NCBI GenBank assembly: GCA_035367155.1 | Contig: DAOSJI010000003.1 | Coordinates: 1-64,000, forward strand | Direction of reading: 5' to 3' | DNA from: JAAYSA01 sp035367155 | GTDB lineage: Bacteria; Bacillota_I; Bacilli_A; RFN20; CAG-826 | DNA: 64,000 nucleotides | In this document: one piece after another, positions 51,269 through 60,659 of the stretch | Layout: every line of letters begins with the position of its first letter | How positions within the stretch are numbered: position 1 is the stretch's first letter | The notes under the pieces: model-generated | What the model saw: the letters and a program-made list of their open reading frames with translations, nothing else | What the model was told of the DNA's origin: nothing | Database searches by the model: none | Position numbers and translations under genes: made by a program

Positions 51269-53262
51269 GGGATCATCAAAGAATTTTAGAACTGCGTTCA
51301 CTTCTTGAACGATACAATTACGAATATTATGTTTTAGACCAACCGACCGTTAGTGATGCTGAATATGATCGTTTACTTCATGAACTAATTTTATTAGAGG
51401 AAAAAAATCCAGAAATGTATGATCCTTATTCTCCATCAATGCGAGTAGGTGGAAAAGTTTCAGATGAATTTAATAAAATCACTCATAAAAGAATGATGCT
51501 CTCGCTCGGGAATGCTTTTAACGAAGATGATTTAAGAGCATTTGATAAAAGAGTGTGTGAATTTTTGAGAGTTGATGAAATTGAGTACGTAGCTGAGGTT
51601 AAAATAGATGGACTTGCAATGTCATTAGATTACCAAAACGGAAAACTTAATTATGGTGCTACTAGAGGTGATGGAAATGTTGGTGAAGACGTTACAAGTA
51701 ATATAATCACAATTAAATCAATTCCAACAAAAGTTAATATAAAAGATAATTTCGAAGTTCGTGGCGAGGTTTATATGCCTAAAAGAGTTTTTGAACAAAT
51801 AAATGCTACTCGCGAACAAGAAGGAGAACAATTATTTGCGAACGCAAGAAATGCTGCTGCAGGCAGTATTCGTCAATTAGATAGCAAAATTGCAGCCTCT
51901 AGAAAGTTAGAAGCATATTGGTATTACTTTGTAAACGCCCAGGATTTTAATATTGGAACTCACTTTGATGCGCTATTAAAATTAAAAGAAATGGGTTTTA
52001 GAATTAATCCAGAAGTTAAAAAATGTAGAAACATTGATGAGGTTATTGATTACATAAATAGAATAAACGAGAAAAGACCTAATCTAGACTACGATATTGA
52101 TGGAGTTGTAGTTAAGATTAATGATTTAAGTAAGTATGATTTAATAGGCTACACCGCTAAAACACCAAAGTGGGCAATTGCTTATAAATTTCCCCCTGAG
52201 GAGGCAATTACAAAGTTAATTGACATTATTTTTACTGTAGGAAGAACCGGCAAAATTACTCCAAATGCTGTACTAGAGCCAGTACGTGTATCTGGTTCGT
52301 TAGTTCAAAGAGCCACTTTACATAATGAAGATTTTATTATAGAGCGCAATCTTAAAGTTGGTGATTATGTTGTTCTTAGAAAGGCGGGAGACATCATTCC
52401 AGAGGTAGTAAAACCTGTTATTAGTAAAAGAACTGGTTCGGAAATTGATTTTGAAATGATTACCCATTGTCCAGTATGTGGGACTCCGCTAATTGAAAAA
52501 GCACCTACTCACTTTTGTCCAAATAATTCATGCCCTGCTCGAAATATTGAAAGTTTGATTCATTTTGCTAGCAGAAATGCTATGGATATTGAAGGATTAG
52601 GAGAAAAAGTTGTTGAACTATTATTTAATGAAGGCATGATAAAAAGTATTCCTGATATTTATAAACTATATAAATTTGAAAAGGAACTAATTGAAGTCGA
52701 AGGATTTTCATATAAGTCAACAAACAATCTTATTGAGGCTATTGAAAAAAGTAAAAACCAATCACTTGAAAAACTTATTTTCGGGCTTGGAATTAAAGAG
52801 GTGGGTGCTAAGACAGCGAAAATTTTGGCACAAAAATATAAAAACATTGAAGCATTAATAAACGCACCGAAAGAAGAATTATTAACAATTAGAGACATTG
52901 GTCCAGTTGCAGCCGAGGCAATTATTGAATATTTTAGTTCTGAAGATAAACTAACTTTAATTAATCAGCTTAAGGAAGCTAATGTTAATGTTAATTATTT
53001 GGGTAAGGAGATAAAGCAAGATTCATTCTTTTCTAATAAAACAATTGTCATTACGGGAACTCTTAGTTCTTATGGAAGAAAAGATCTAACAATAATACTT
53101 GAGGAACTAGGAGCAAAAGTGACTGGTAGTGTTAGTCCTAAAACTGACTATGTCATTTGTGGAGAAAACGCTGGCTCAAAATATACGAAGGCCAAAGAGT
53201 TAAATATTCCAGTAATTGATGAAGACGAACTGTTAAACTTACTTAAAAAGATAGAAGATTAA
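51265..53262 (+). CDS. ligA: NAD-dependent DNA ligase
   Basis: The 665-residue enzyme seals nicks in replication and repair. Domain order: Ia domain (YNYEYYVLDQPTVSDAEYDRLLHEL), adenylation domain with EVKIDGLAMS (Lys113 is adenylated), OB fold, a four-cysteine zinc finger (CPVCGTPL...CPNNSCPARN), helix-hairpin-helix region and C-terminal BRCT domain (TIVITGTLSSYGRKDL). Complete and of usual length. Confidence 0.97.
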   Translation: MRDHQRILELRSLLERYNYEYYVLDQPTVSDAEYDRLLHELILLEEKNPEMYDPYSPSMRVGGKVSDEFNKITHKRMMLSLGNAFNEDDLRAFDKRVCEFLRVDEIEYVAEVKIDGLAMSLDYQNGKLNYGATRGDGNVGEDVTSNIITIKSIPTKVNIKDNFEVRGEVYMPKRVFEQINATREQEGEQLFANARNAAAGSIRQLDSKIAASRKLEAYWYYFVNAQDFNIGTHFDALLKLKEMGFRINPEVKKCRNIDEVIDYINRINEKRPNLDYDIDGVVVKINDLSKYDLIGYTAKTPKWAIAYKFPPEEAITKLIDIIFTVGRTGKITPNAVLEPVRVSGSLVQRATLHNEDFIIERNLKVGDYVVLRKAGDIIPEVVKPVISKRTGSEIDFEMITHCPVCGTPLIEKAPTHFCPNNSCPARNIESLIHFASRNAMDIEGLGEKVVELLFNEGMIKSIPDIYKLYKFEKELIEVEGFSYKSTNNLIEAIEKSKNQSLEKLIFGLGIKEVGAKTAKILAQKYKNIEALINAPKEELLTIRDIGPVAAEAIIEYFSSEDKLTLINQLKEANVNVNYLGKEIKQDSFFSNKTIVITGTLSSYGRKDLTIILEELGAKVTGSVSPKTDYVICGENAGSKYTKAKELNIPVIDEDELLNLLKKIED

Positions 53263-53288
53263 TTGTATAATCATTAAATGAGGTAAAC

Positions 53289-53588
53289 ATGATGGATAAA
53301 ATTACGAAAGAACAAATAAAAAAACTTGCAGATAGCATGTATCTTTCCTTGACTGATAAAGAAATTGATGAGCTTTTTGCAGAATTTCCTTCGTTTTTGC
53401 ATAAAATTGAACTTATAAATGAAGTTGGTGGAGTTGATGAATGTAATGAAATGATTTTTCCTTTTGAAGAACAATTTGGAACTCTTCATGAAGATAGGGA
53501 AGGAGAAATTTTAACAAAAAAAGAAGTACTTAAGCTTGCTCCGAAAACAAAAGCTGATCAAATTTCACTTCCAAAGGTGGTGAAATAA
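53289..53588 (+). CDS. gatC: Asp-tRNA(Asn)/Glu-tRNA(Gln) amidotransferase subunit C
   Basis: A small 99-residue protein typical of GatC, which wraps around and stabilises GatA: KLADSMYLSLTDKEIDELFAEF, then the conserved Pro/acidic middle and a C-terminal APKTKADQISLPKVVK. It lies between ligA and gatA and shares the TAATG junction with gatA. Confidence 0.9.
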   Translation: MMDKITKEQIKKLADSMYLSLTDKEIDELFAEFPSFLHKIELINEVGGVDECNEMIFPFEEQFGTLHEDREGEILTKKEVLKLAPKTKADQISLPKVVK

Positions 53589-55021
53589 TGAAATACGAAC
53601 TATTAACTATCGTTGAACTCCATAATCTTTATGTGTCGAAAAAAGTAACTCCTTTAGATGTGGTTGAATATTTAATAGAACTAATTAAAAAGGACAAACA
53701 TAATTTTATGGAAGCCAATATGTTTGAAGAAGCTATAAAATTAGCAAAAAATATTGGTGAAGTTGACAAAGATAATTTATTATGGGGCATCCCATTTTTA
53801 ATTAAAGATAATATTGCAACAAAAGAGGTAATAACAAGCGCAAGTAGTAAGATTCTTTCTAACTATATTTCGCCTTTTGATGCAACTATGATTAAAAAGT
53901 TAAAAGCTATAAAAGCAATTCCATTAGGGAAAACGACAATGGATGAATTTGCAATGGGTGGAAAAGGCACAACATCACATAATGGATTTACATATAATCC
54001 TCTGGATAAGACAAAAACAAAAATGATGGGTGGGTCTAGTTCAGGAAGTGCAGCAGCTGTTACTGTCCCAGTTGTTCCTTTTGCATTAGCAAGTGATACT
54101 GGAGATTCGATTAGAAAACCAGCAAGTTATGGAGGTATAGTTGGCTTCAAACCTTCATGGGGTCGTATATCAAGATATGGTTTATTTTCTTTTGCGCCTT
54201 CTATGGATCATGCAGGATACTTTACTAGATCTGTATTTGATGCAGCATTGCTTTTAGAGGCTCTAGCAGGGTATGATGAAAATGACCCTACTAGTTCAAC
54301 ACATGTTGTTGATAAATATAGTAAAAATACTGCAAATTCCACATCAAATTATCAAATTGCCGTTATAAAAGGAATATTTGATAATATTTTAGATGAAAAA
54401 TTAAAGTCCTTATTTAGTAAATCGATTGAAGAATTAAAAATCTTAGGACATAAGGTTGAATTTGTTGAAATGCCAATCACTCTACTTAGAGCGATTTTTC
54501 CAACATATTTTGTTATAAGTTGTGCAGAAGCTTCTAGTAATACTGCGTGTTATGATGGGGTAAATTTTGGTGTTCGCTTAGAAGGTAATACATATGAAGA
54601 GATTGTTACAAAAACCCGTAGTGAATTATTTTCTGCACAAATAAAGAAGAGAATCCTCTATGGAGCATATGCCTTATCAAAAGACAACAAGGATGAAACT
54701 TATTTAAGGGCTCAACGTTCTAGAAGAAAGATTGTTGAGTTTATAAATAAGCTTTTTGAAAAATATGATTTTATTTATTTGCCAGCTGCACCGTCGGTAG
54801 CACCAAAATTCAACGAATATAATAATGATGATAATTTTGCGATCGCTGATAATCATCTCGCTATTGCTAATTTTGGTGGTTACCCCTCTATTACCATACC
54901 TCTTGGTAAAATAAATGGACTACCAGTGGGAGTTAATTTCACCGGAAGACCATTTGAAGAAAGTATCGTACTAAATATTGCCTATCAATTAGAGCAAATA
55001 TTAGAAAAGAAAGGAGCATGA
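53588..55021 (+). CDS. gatA: Asp-tRNA(Asn)/Glu-tRNA(Gln) amidotransferase subunit A
   Basis: The amidase subunit, releasing ammonia from glutamine. The Lys-cisSer-Ser triad is visible: IPFLIKDNIA, GGSSSGSAAAV and SDTGDSIRKPAS. The third motif is commonly DTGGSIRQPA; the Gly-to-Asp change is one I associate with Mollicute GatA. KPSWGRISRYGLFSFAPSMDHAG is intact. It has 477 residues and a TGA stop four bases before gatB. Confidence 0.95.
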   Translation: MKYELLTIVELHNLYVSKKVTPLDVVEYLIELIKKDKHNFMEANMFEEAIKLAKNIGEVDKDNLLWGIPFLIKDNIATKEVITSASSKILSNYISPFDATMIKKLKAIKAIPLGKTTMDEFAMGGKGTTSHNGFTYNPLDKTKTKMMGGSSSGSAAAVTVPVVPFALASDTGDSIRKPASYGGIVGFKPSWGRISRYGLFSFAPSMDHAGYFTRSVFDAALLLEALAGYDENDPTSSTHVVDKYSKNTANSTSNYQIAVIKGIFDNILDEKLKSLFSKSIEELKILGHKVEFVEMPITLLRAIFPTYFVISCAEASSNTACYDGVNFGVRLEGNTYEEIVTKTRSELFSAQIKKRILYGAYALSKDNKDETYLRAQRSRRKIVEFINKLFEKYDFIYLPAAPSVAPKFNEYNNDDNFAIADNHLAIANFGGYPSITIPLGKINGLPVGVNFTGRPFEESIVLNIAYQLEQILEKKGA

Positions 55022-55024
55022 TTT

Positions 55025-56455
55025 ATGAATTTCGAAGCAATTATTGGATTAGAAATCCATGTAGAATTAAAGACCAAAACAAAAATGTTTTCTCGTACTC
55101 CAATTGATTTTAAAGCTGAACCAAATACGCTTGTAACTCCAATCGATTTAGCACTTCCAGGAACATTACCACTTGTTAATAAAGAGGCAGTTATTTTTGC
55201 AATTAGAGTTTCAAATGCTCTTCACATGAAAATAGATAAATTAATTAGATTTGATCGTAAAAATTATTTTTATAGTGATTTACCTAAAGGCTATCAGATA
55301 ACTCAAGATCGCTTCCCAATTGGCAGTGAAGGATATATTGATTTGGAAGTTGAAGGTACGATTAAAAGAGTTAGAATTCAACGATTACATTTAGAAGAAG
55401 ATACTGCCAAACAAATTCATTTAGGTGATGAAACATTAATAGATTATAATCGTGCAGGGATTCCACTTATTGAAATTGTGACGCATCCTGATTTACGCTC
55501 TGGAAAAGAAGCGGCCGTTTATATAGAAAAGATTCGCCAAATTGTTACGTTTAGTGATGTTAGTGATGGCAAAATGGAAGAAGGTTCATTACGATGTGAT
55601 GTCAATATTTCACTACGCCCATATGGAGCAAGCAGTTTTGGTGAGAAAGTAGAAATTAAAAATCTTAATTCTATAAGTAATGTTGAAAGGGCTATTAATC
55701 TTGAGATAAAGAGACAGGAAAAGATTCTTTTAAAAGGTGAAAAAGTAATTGCGGAAACAAGAAGATATGATGATAGTATTAAAGATACTGTTTCAATGCG
55801 TTCAAAAGACGAAACTGTTGATTATAAGTATTTTCCAGAAACGAATATATTACCTATTAAACTTAGTGGCGCTTTTGTAAACGAGGTTATTTCAAATTGT
55901 CCAGAATTAGCTGATAAAAAAAGAAAAAGATATATCAAAGAATATTCGTTATCTGATTATGATGCGGATATTTTACTTTTAGATAAATATAATGCTGCCT
56001 ATTTTGATGAAGCTGCCAAATTTACTTCTTTTTATAAGACATTAAGTAACTGGGTTACAGTAGAAATTGCAACTTATCTAAATAGTGAGCAAATATGTAT
56101 TAGCGATTTTCCAATCGAGCCAAAACGCATCGCCCTATTAGTTAATTTAATTGAAAGTGGTGACGTTAGTAACAAACAAGCAAGAGATATTTTTACTATT
56201 ATGTTAAAAAGCACTGACGAACCATTAAACATTGCAAAAACGCACAATTTAATGCAAATTAGCGATGAAAATGTTATTTTGGAAACTATTAGAATCGTTT
56301 TAAATGAAAATAAAGGCGCGATTGAAGATTATCGCGCCGGTAAGGATAGAGCATTTGGTTTTTTAATTGGCAAGATTATGGGTAAATCCCGAGGGAAATT
56401 TAATCCCACTTTAACAAGTAAACTTCTTAAGCGAGAAATAGACAAAAACGAATAA
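55025..56455 (+). CDS. gatB: Asp-tRNA(Asn)/Glu-tRNA(Gln) amidotransferase subunit B
   Basis: The kinase and tRNA-binding subunit, which phosphorylates the mischarged residue and accepts ammonia from GatA. It shows IIGLEIHVELKTKTKMF, DRKNYFYSDLPKGYQITQ, GIPLIEIVTHPDLRSGKEA, GSLRCDVNISLRP and a C-terminal YqeY-like tail (AFGFLIGKIMGKSRGKFNP). It has 476 residues. It ends one base from the convergent M28 peptidase gene, with no visible terminator between them. Confidence 0.96.
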   Translation: MNFEAIIGLEIHVELKTKTKMFSRTPIDFKAEPNTLVTPIDLALPGTLPLVNKEAVIFAIRVSNALHMKIDKLIRFDRKNYFYSDLPKGYQITQDRFPIGSEGYIDLEVEGTIKRVRIQRLHLEEDTAKQIHLGDETLIDYNRAGIPLIEIVTHPDLRSGKEAAVYIEKIRQIVTFSDVSDGKMEEGSLRCDVNISLRPYGASSFGEKVEIKNLNSISNVERAINLEIKRQEKILLKGEKVIAETRRYDDSIKDTVSMRSKDETVDYKYFPETNILPIKLSGAFVNEVISNCPELADKKRKRYIKEYSLSDYDADILLLDKYNAAYFDEAAKFTSFYKTLSNWVTVEIATYLNSEQICISDFPIEPKRIALLVNLIESGDVSNKQARDIFTIMLKSTDEPLNIAKTHNLMQISDENVILETIRIVLNENKGAIEDYRAGKDRAFGFLIGKIMGKSRGKFNPTLTSKLLKREIDKNE

Positions 56456-56456
56456 T

Positions 56457-57848
56457 TTAAATATTATAACCTAAGTAATATAGTGCTGCTGACAGGTGTT
56501 TTTCTAGTGTAGACTCACTAATATATTCTATTGTGTCGTTAAGGGTATGATAGTATGTGGTGTCATAGTGACATAGTGTGAATGAATTTATAGTATACAT
56601 TGATAGTGCATAATGGTCTGAAACCGCTTGATTTGGTCCAAAAGAATAGGCTGAAATATCAAATTTTTCAAAAATTTGAGTAAGTCTATTTTTTGTTGCG
56701 TTCGTATACAAACCAAAAATTTCTAAATTACTATCATTATCAGCAATAGATCCAATCATATCTAAATTTAAAACTAATTTTAAGTTTTGACTTAATGGTA
56801 ACGCGGGGTCACTAGGGTAAAAGTTACTACCAAGTAGACCAGCCTCTTCGCTGTTATATGCTGCAAAAACTATGTTAATCTTTAATTCATCGCGAACTTC
56901 TGATAAAATTTTCGCTAATTGAAGCATCCCTGCAGTACCACTTGCGTTATCAAGAGCACCTGGAAAATATTGGTGATCTTTTTCTCCGTATCGACCAAGG
57001 TGATCTAGATGAGCCGAGATTACTATATGCCCATCATTAACCGCTTTACCACCTCGCAAGATGCCAATGACATTATTGATTGTTTTTCCCGATATATCAT
57101 AATTCCAATTAATATGAATCTTTTTTTGATCATTTAAGTAATCTAACTCAATGTTTTCTTTCATTCGAGTAGAAATATATACTTTAAACCCATTTGTCAT
57201 ATCCGTATCAAAATAATTACCATTACCGTATTCTATGAATGGAAAATTGTCATCAGATATAGGTAACAAATATTTATAATTATCATAAAATGAAGGAATT
57301 ACGTTCCTTGGTGCTAATAATATTGTGTTTTCATTTGCTTCATTAATGTTAAAAGTGTAATTAAGATCATATTCAGCACTTTCTGGAACCTCAAAGGGAA
57401 TTAACTTCCAATCAACGCTGTATTCATATTCTGTTTTTTCTAGTGATGATTCATTATACGTATACAATGTTGGATATGACATAGGAATTTTCGTGCGTTT
57501 TTGGTAAAAAGGTTGAAAATAGGTGTCATCTTTATATGGCTCTAAACCGAGCGTTTCAAAACGATTAGCTACAAATTGAGTTGTCAATTCATTACCTTCG
57601 GTACCAGGGTTACGACCACCTAGTTCATTAGATGCTAAATATTCAATATCATTTTTAACTTCTGTAGCATTAATAGAATTAACTAAATTTAATCTTGGCC
57701 CATTAGTTGATTCACTTGTAGTATCACTAATTATTTCGGAAGTATCACAACTAGAATCAAAAATAGAGGAAGATGGGTTAACATGTTTGCTACATCCAGA
57801 TGTGATAAGAAGTAGTGATATAAGTAAGAATTTGCTTTGGCTTTTCAT
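56457..57848 (-). CDS. M28 family zinc peptidase lipoprotein
   Basis: A signal peptide ends with a lipobox (TSGC) followed by a Ser/Thr-rich linker. The peptidase domain has the M28 metal ligands: ISAHLDHLG (His, Asp), GALDNASGTAGMLQLA (bridging Asp), AAYNSEEAGLLGS (Glu-Glu), LNLDMIGS (Asp), and SDHYAL (last His). Such enzymes are aminopeptidases or related exopeptidases. As a 463-residue surface lipoprotein it could release amino acids or small peptides for the cell. It is divergent from the queuosine operon. Confidence 0.9.
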   Translation of the reverse strand: MKSQSKFLLISLLLITSGCSKHVNPSSSIFDSSCDTSEIISDTTSESTNGPRLNLVNSINATEVKNDIEYLASNELGGRNPGTEGNELTTQFVANRFETLGLEPYKDDTYFQPFYQKRTKIPMSYPTLYTYNESSLEKTEYEYSVDWKLIPFEVPESAEYDLNYTFNINEANENTILLAPRNVIPSFYDNYKYLLPISDDNFPFIEYGNGNYFDTDMTNGFKVYISTRMKENIELDYLNDQKKIHINWNYDISGKTINNVIGILRGGKAVNDGHIVISAHLDHLGRYGEKDHQYFPGALDNASGTAGMLQLAKILSEVRDELKINIVFAAYNSEEAGLLGSNFYPSDPALPLSQNLKLVLNLDMIGSIADNDSNLEIFGLYTNATKNRLTQIFEKFDISAYSFGPNQAVSDHYALSMYTINSFTLCHYDTTYYHTLNDTIEYISESTLEKHLSAALYYLGYNI

Positions 57849-57897
57849 AGTAGTAAATCTCTTTTCTTTTTATATAATATTACAAAACAAGAAAATT

Positions 57898-57925
57898 ATA
57901 TAGTGAAAGCAAGGCTTTACTATAT
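57898..57925. promoter_or_regulatory. Hairpin/inverted repeat in the M28-queT intergenic region
   Basis: ATATAGT-G-AAAGC pairs with GCTTT-ACTATAT with one bulged G and a three-base loop, about 12 pairs in all. It lies upstream of both divergent promoters and lacks a T-run, so an operator is more likely than a terminator. Confidence 0.45.
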
Positions 57926-57933
57926 GCTTAACT

Positions 57934-57961
57934 TTGATTTATCTTTATCTTATATTAAAAT
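57934..57961 (+). promoter_or_regulatory. Probable promoter of the queuosine operon
   Basis: TTGATT (57934-57939) and TAAAAT (57956-57961) are 16 bases apart. The leader of about 35 bases shows no preQ1 riboswitch that I can recognise. Confidence 0.45.
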
Positions 57962-58003
57962 ATGAATACATAAATTTGAATTAAAGGAATGTAAACACTA
58001 AAT

Positions 58004-58510
58004 ATGAAAAATAAGACAATACGAAAAATTACAGATAATGCAATTGTAGCAGCTGCGTATATTGTCTTTACAATTTTATTAAAACCAATTAGTTATGGGC
58101 AAATTCAATTTAGAATAGCAGAAATTTTGTTATTTCTTGTTTTTTTTAGAAAAGATTTTGCTATAGGACTAACGATAGGATGTGCTATTGCTAATTTACC
58201 ATCGGATTTAGGTTTAGTTGATGTTGCTTTTGGTACATTAGCTACACTACTATCTTGTCTTGTAATTATGTTTCTTCCTAAATTAATATATTGTATTTTA
58301 CCTCCGATTATTTTTAACGCCTTTATTGTAGGTGCTGAATTGTATTATGTTCTAGGCTTACCATTTTGGGTAAATGTAGGTTATGTTGCACTAGGTGAAT
58401 TTGTCGTATTATTTGTTGGCTTTTTTATATTCTTTGCTTTAAGTAAAAACAAACACTTTCTTGAAGTAATTGGCTCTGAAAAGTATATAGAAACCGAGGG
58501 CGAAGTATGA
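58004..58510 (+). CDS. queT: QueT family queuosine-precursor transporter
   Basis: A 168-residue protein with five to six membrane helices in the pattern of QueT, the substrate subunit of an ECF transporter: AAAYIVFTILLKPISYGQIQFRIAEILLFLVFFRKDFAIGLTIGCAIANL. The gene context (tgt, queA, queH) supports a queuosine precursor such as preQ1 or preQ0 as substrate. It overlaps tgt by four bases. The best ribosome binding site (AAAGGAA) is rather far upstream of the ATG. Confidence 0.88.
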   Translation: MKNKTIRKITDNAIVAAAYIVFTILLKPISYGQIQFRIAEILLFLVFFRKDFAIGLTIGCAIANLPSDLGLVDVAFGTLATLLSCLVIMFLPKLIYCILPPIIFNAFIVGAELYYVLGLPFWVNVGYVALGEFVVLFVGFFIFFALSKNKHFLEVIGSEKYIETEGEV

Positions 58511-59631
58511 GTGAAAATATTAAATTAGAAATTAAACATATATGTAAGCAAACGGGTGCTAGATACGGATTGTTGCATACTAAACATGGCACTGTAGAAG
58601 TTCCAATTTTTATGCCTGTTGGCACATTAGCAAATGTTAAGACCCTTACTCCAGAAGAATTAAAGGAAATGGGAGCAGGAATCATTCTTGCAAATACATA
58701 TCATTTAACTCTACGTCCTGGCGAAGATATCGTGCAAAAAGCGGGTGGATTACACAAATTCATGAATTATGATGGGCCTATTCTTACTGATTCAGGTGGT
58801 TTTCAAGTGTTTTCCCTAGCAAAAATGCGCTCAATTAGCGAAGAAGGGGTTAAATTTAGAAATCACCTTAATGGAGACGAACTATTTTTTACGCCAGAAA
58901 ACGTTATTGAAATTCAAGAAAAATTAGGTGCTGATATTATTATGTCGTTTGATGAATGTGTACCCTATCCTGCAACCCATGATTATGTAAAGGATAGTGT
59001 TGAGCGAACTTTACGATGGGCTAAAAGAGGCAAAGATGTTCATAAAAATGAATGTGCTTTATTTGGTATTGTTCAAGGTGGCGAATTTGAAGATTTAAGA
59101 AGACATTGTGCAGAAGAATTGGTAAAAATGAATTTTGAAGGATACTCAATTGGCGGAACCTCTATTGGAGAACCTAAAGATGTTTGTTTTAAAATGATTG
59201 ATATTAGCGTTCCATATCTTCCAAAAGATAAACCAAGATATTTAATGGGTGTTGGATCTTTAGATTATATTCTTGAAGGAATTGCAAGAGGCATTGACAT
59301 GTTTGATTGTGTTCTTCCAACAAGAATTGCAAGGCATGGATCTTTATTTTCGTCTACTGGAAGAATTAATATTAGAAGAGCAGAATATAAAGATGACTTT
59401 AGGCCAATAGATGAAAATTGTGATTGTTATACTTGTAAAAACTACACACGTGCTTATTTAAGGCATTTATATGTTGCTAACGAAGCACTTGGACAACGGC
59501 TTATGTCTATACATAATCTTCGCTTTATTTTAAAAATTGTCGAAGGAGCTAGAATTGCTATTCAAGAAGACCGTTTCGGTGATTATAAAGATGAAATACT
59601 ACGAAAATTTGGTGATGAGAGAGGTTTTTGA
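58507..59631 (+). CDS. tgt: tRNA-guanine transglycosylase
   Basis: This enzyme replaces G34 in GUN-anticodon tRNAs with preQ1. Visible are GTLANVKTLTPEEL, TDSGGFQVFSLA, the nucleophile region FDCVLPTRIARHG, and the zinc site CDCYTCKNYTRAYLRHL. The substrate loop reads SIGGTSIGEP rather than the more usual GGLAVGE, a variant whose effect is unclear. It has 374 residues. Overlaps of four bases with queT and queA show tight coupling. Confidence 0.96.
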   Translation: MSENIKLEIKHICKQTGARYGLLHTKHGTVEVPIFMPVGTLANVKTLTPEELKEMGAGIILANTYHLTLRPGEDIVQKAGGLHKFMNYDGPILTDSGGFQVFSLAKMRSISEEGVKFRNHLNGDELFFTPENVIEIQEKLGADIIMSFDECVPYPATHDYVKDSVERTLRWAKRGKDVHKNECALFGIVQGGEFEDLRRHCAEELVKMNFEGYSIGGTSIGEPKDVCFKMIDISVPYLPKDKPRYLMGVGSLDYILEGIARGIDMFDCVLPTRIARHGSLFSSTGRINIRRAEYKDDFRPIDENCDCYTCKNYTRAYLRHLYVANEALGQRLMSIHNLRFILKIVEGARIAIQEDRFGDYKDEILRKFGDERGF

Positions 59632-60659
59632 TGGATATTGAAGTTTTTAATTATAATCTTCCTATGGAACTAATTGCACAGTATCCATCAAAAAAACGTG
59701 ATCATTCTCGTATGCTTGTTTTAAATAAGACAAAAAAGACAATTGAAGATCATTATTTTTATAATATTCTTGATTTTCTTCGGCCTGGTGATGTTTTAGT
59801 AAGAAATAATTCACGTGTTATTCCTGCTAGACTTTTTGGTGTTAAAGAAAAAACTGGAGCAAAAGTAGAAGTGCTCCTTTTACATTTGGTTGATAAAGAC
59901 ACATACGAATGTTTAGTAGGCAACGCTAAAGTTATAAAAAAAGGGACTGTAGTTAATTTTTCATCTGAACTTAAAGCTACATGTGTTGAAGTAAAGGATG
60001 AAGGTCTCAGGCATTTAAAATTTTCATATGAAGGTATTTTTATAGAAATTTTAGAAAGAGTTGGGTTAACTCCTCTACCTCCATACATTAAAGATAATAA
60101 AGATAAATACTCTCACTATCAAACTGTATATGCAAAAGTTAATGGCAGTGCTGCCGCACCAACAGCAGGCTTTCATTTTACGAATGAGTTAATAGAGAAA
60201 ATTAAAGAAAAAAACATTGAAATACTTGATATAACGCTTCATGTTGGGTTAGGTACTTTTAGACCAGTTTCAGTAAAGAAAACTGAAGATCATGTTATGC
60301 ATAAAGAGTATTTTATGATTGATGAAATAACAGCAAATAAACTTAATGAAGCTAAGAAAAATAACCGTCGAATTATTGCTGTTGGAACAACGACTGTCCG
60401 TGTATTAGAATCTAATTTTGCAAAATTCGGTCGCTTTTTGCAGGAAAACAGTTCGACAAAACTATTTATTACGCCAGGTTATCAGTTTAAAGCCATTGAT
60501 GCACTAATTACAAATTTTCACTTGTCTAAATCGACATTATTAATGCTTGTTAGTGCCTTTAGTGGACTTGATTTTACAATGGAGGCATATCAGCACGCAA
60601 TTGAAGAGAAATACCGTTTCTTTTCTTTTGGTGATGCGATGTTTATTTATGAAGATTAA
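59628..60659 (+). CDS. queA: S-adenosylmethionine:tRNA ribosyltransferase-isomerase
   Basis: QueA adds the ribosyl part of SAM to preQ1 in tRNA, forming epoxyqueuosine. Characteristic segments: FNYNLPMELIAQYPSKKRDHSRMLVL, DVLVRNNSRVIPARLFG, AAPTAGFHFTNEL, LHVGLGTFRPV and ITNFHLSKSTLLMLVSAF. It has 343 residues. I start at 59628 or the adjacent ATG at 59631; both fit. It overlaps queH by eleven bases. Confidence 0.96.
   Translation: MMDIEVFNYNLPMELIAQYPSKKRDHSRMLVLNKTKKTIEDHYFYNILDFLRPGDVLVRNNSRVIPARLFGVKEKTGAKVEVLLLHLVDKDTYECLVGNAKVIKKGTVVNFSSELKATCVEVKDEGLRHLKFSYEGIFIEILERVGLTPLPPYIKDNKDKYSHYQTVYAKVNGSAAAPTAGFHFTNELIEKIKEKNIEILDITLHVGLGTFRPVSVKKTEDHVMHKEYFMIDEITANKLNEAKKNNRRIIAVGTTTVRVLESNFAKFGRFLQENSSTKLFITPGYQFKAIDALITNFHLSKSTLLMLVSAFSGLDFTMEAYQHAIEEKYRFFSFGDAMFIYED

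Noticed and set aside
57934..58003. preQ1 riboswitch before queT
   Set aside because: No recognisable preQ1-I or preQ1-II core is visible in the leader.
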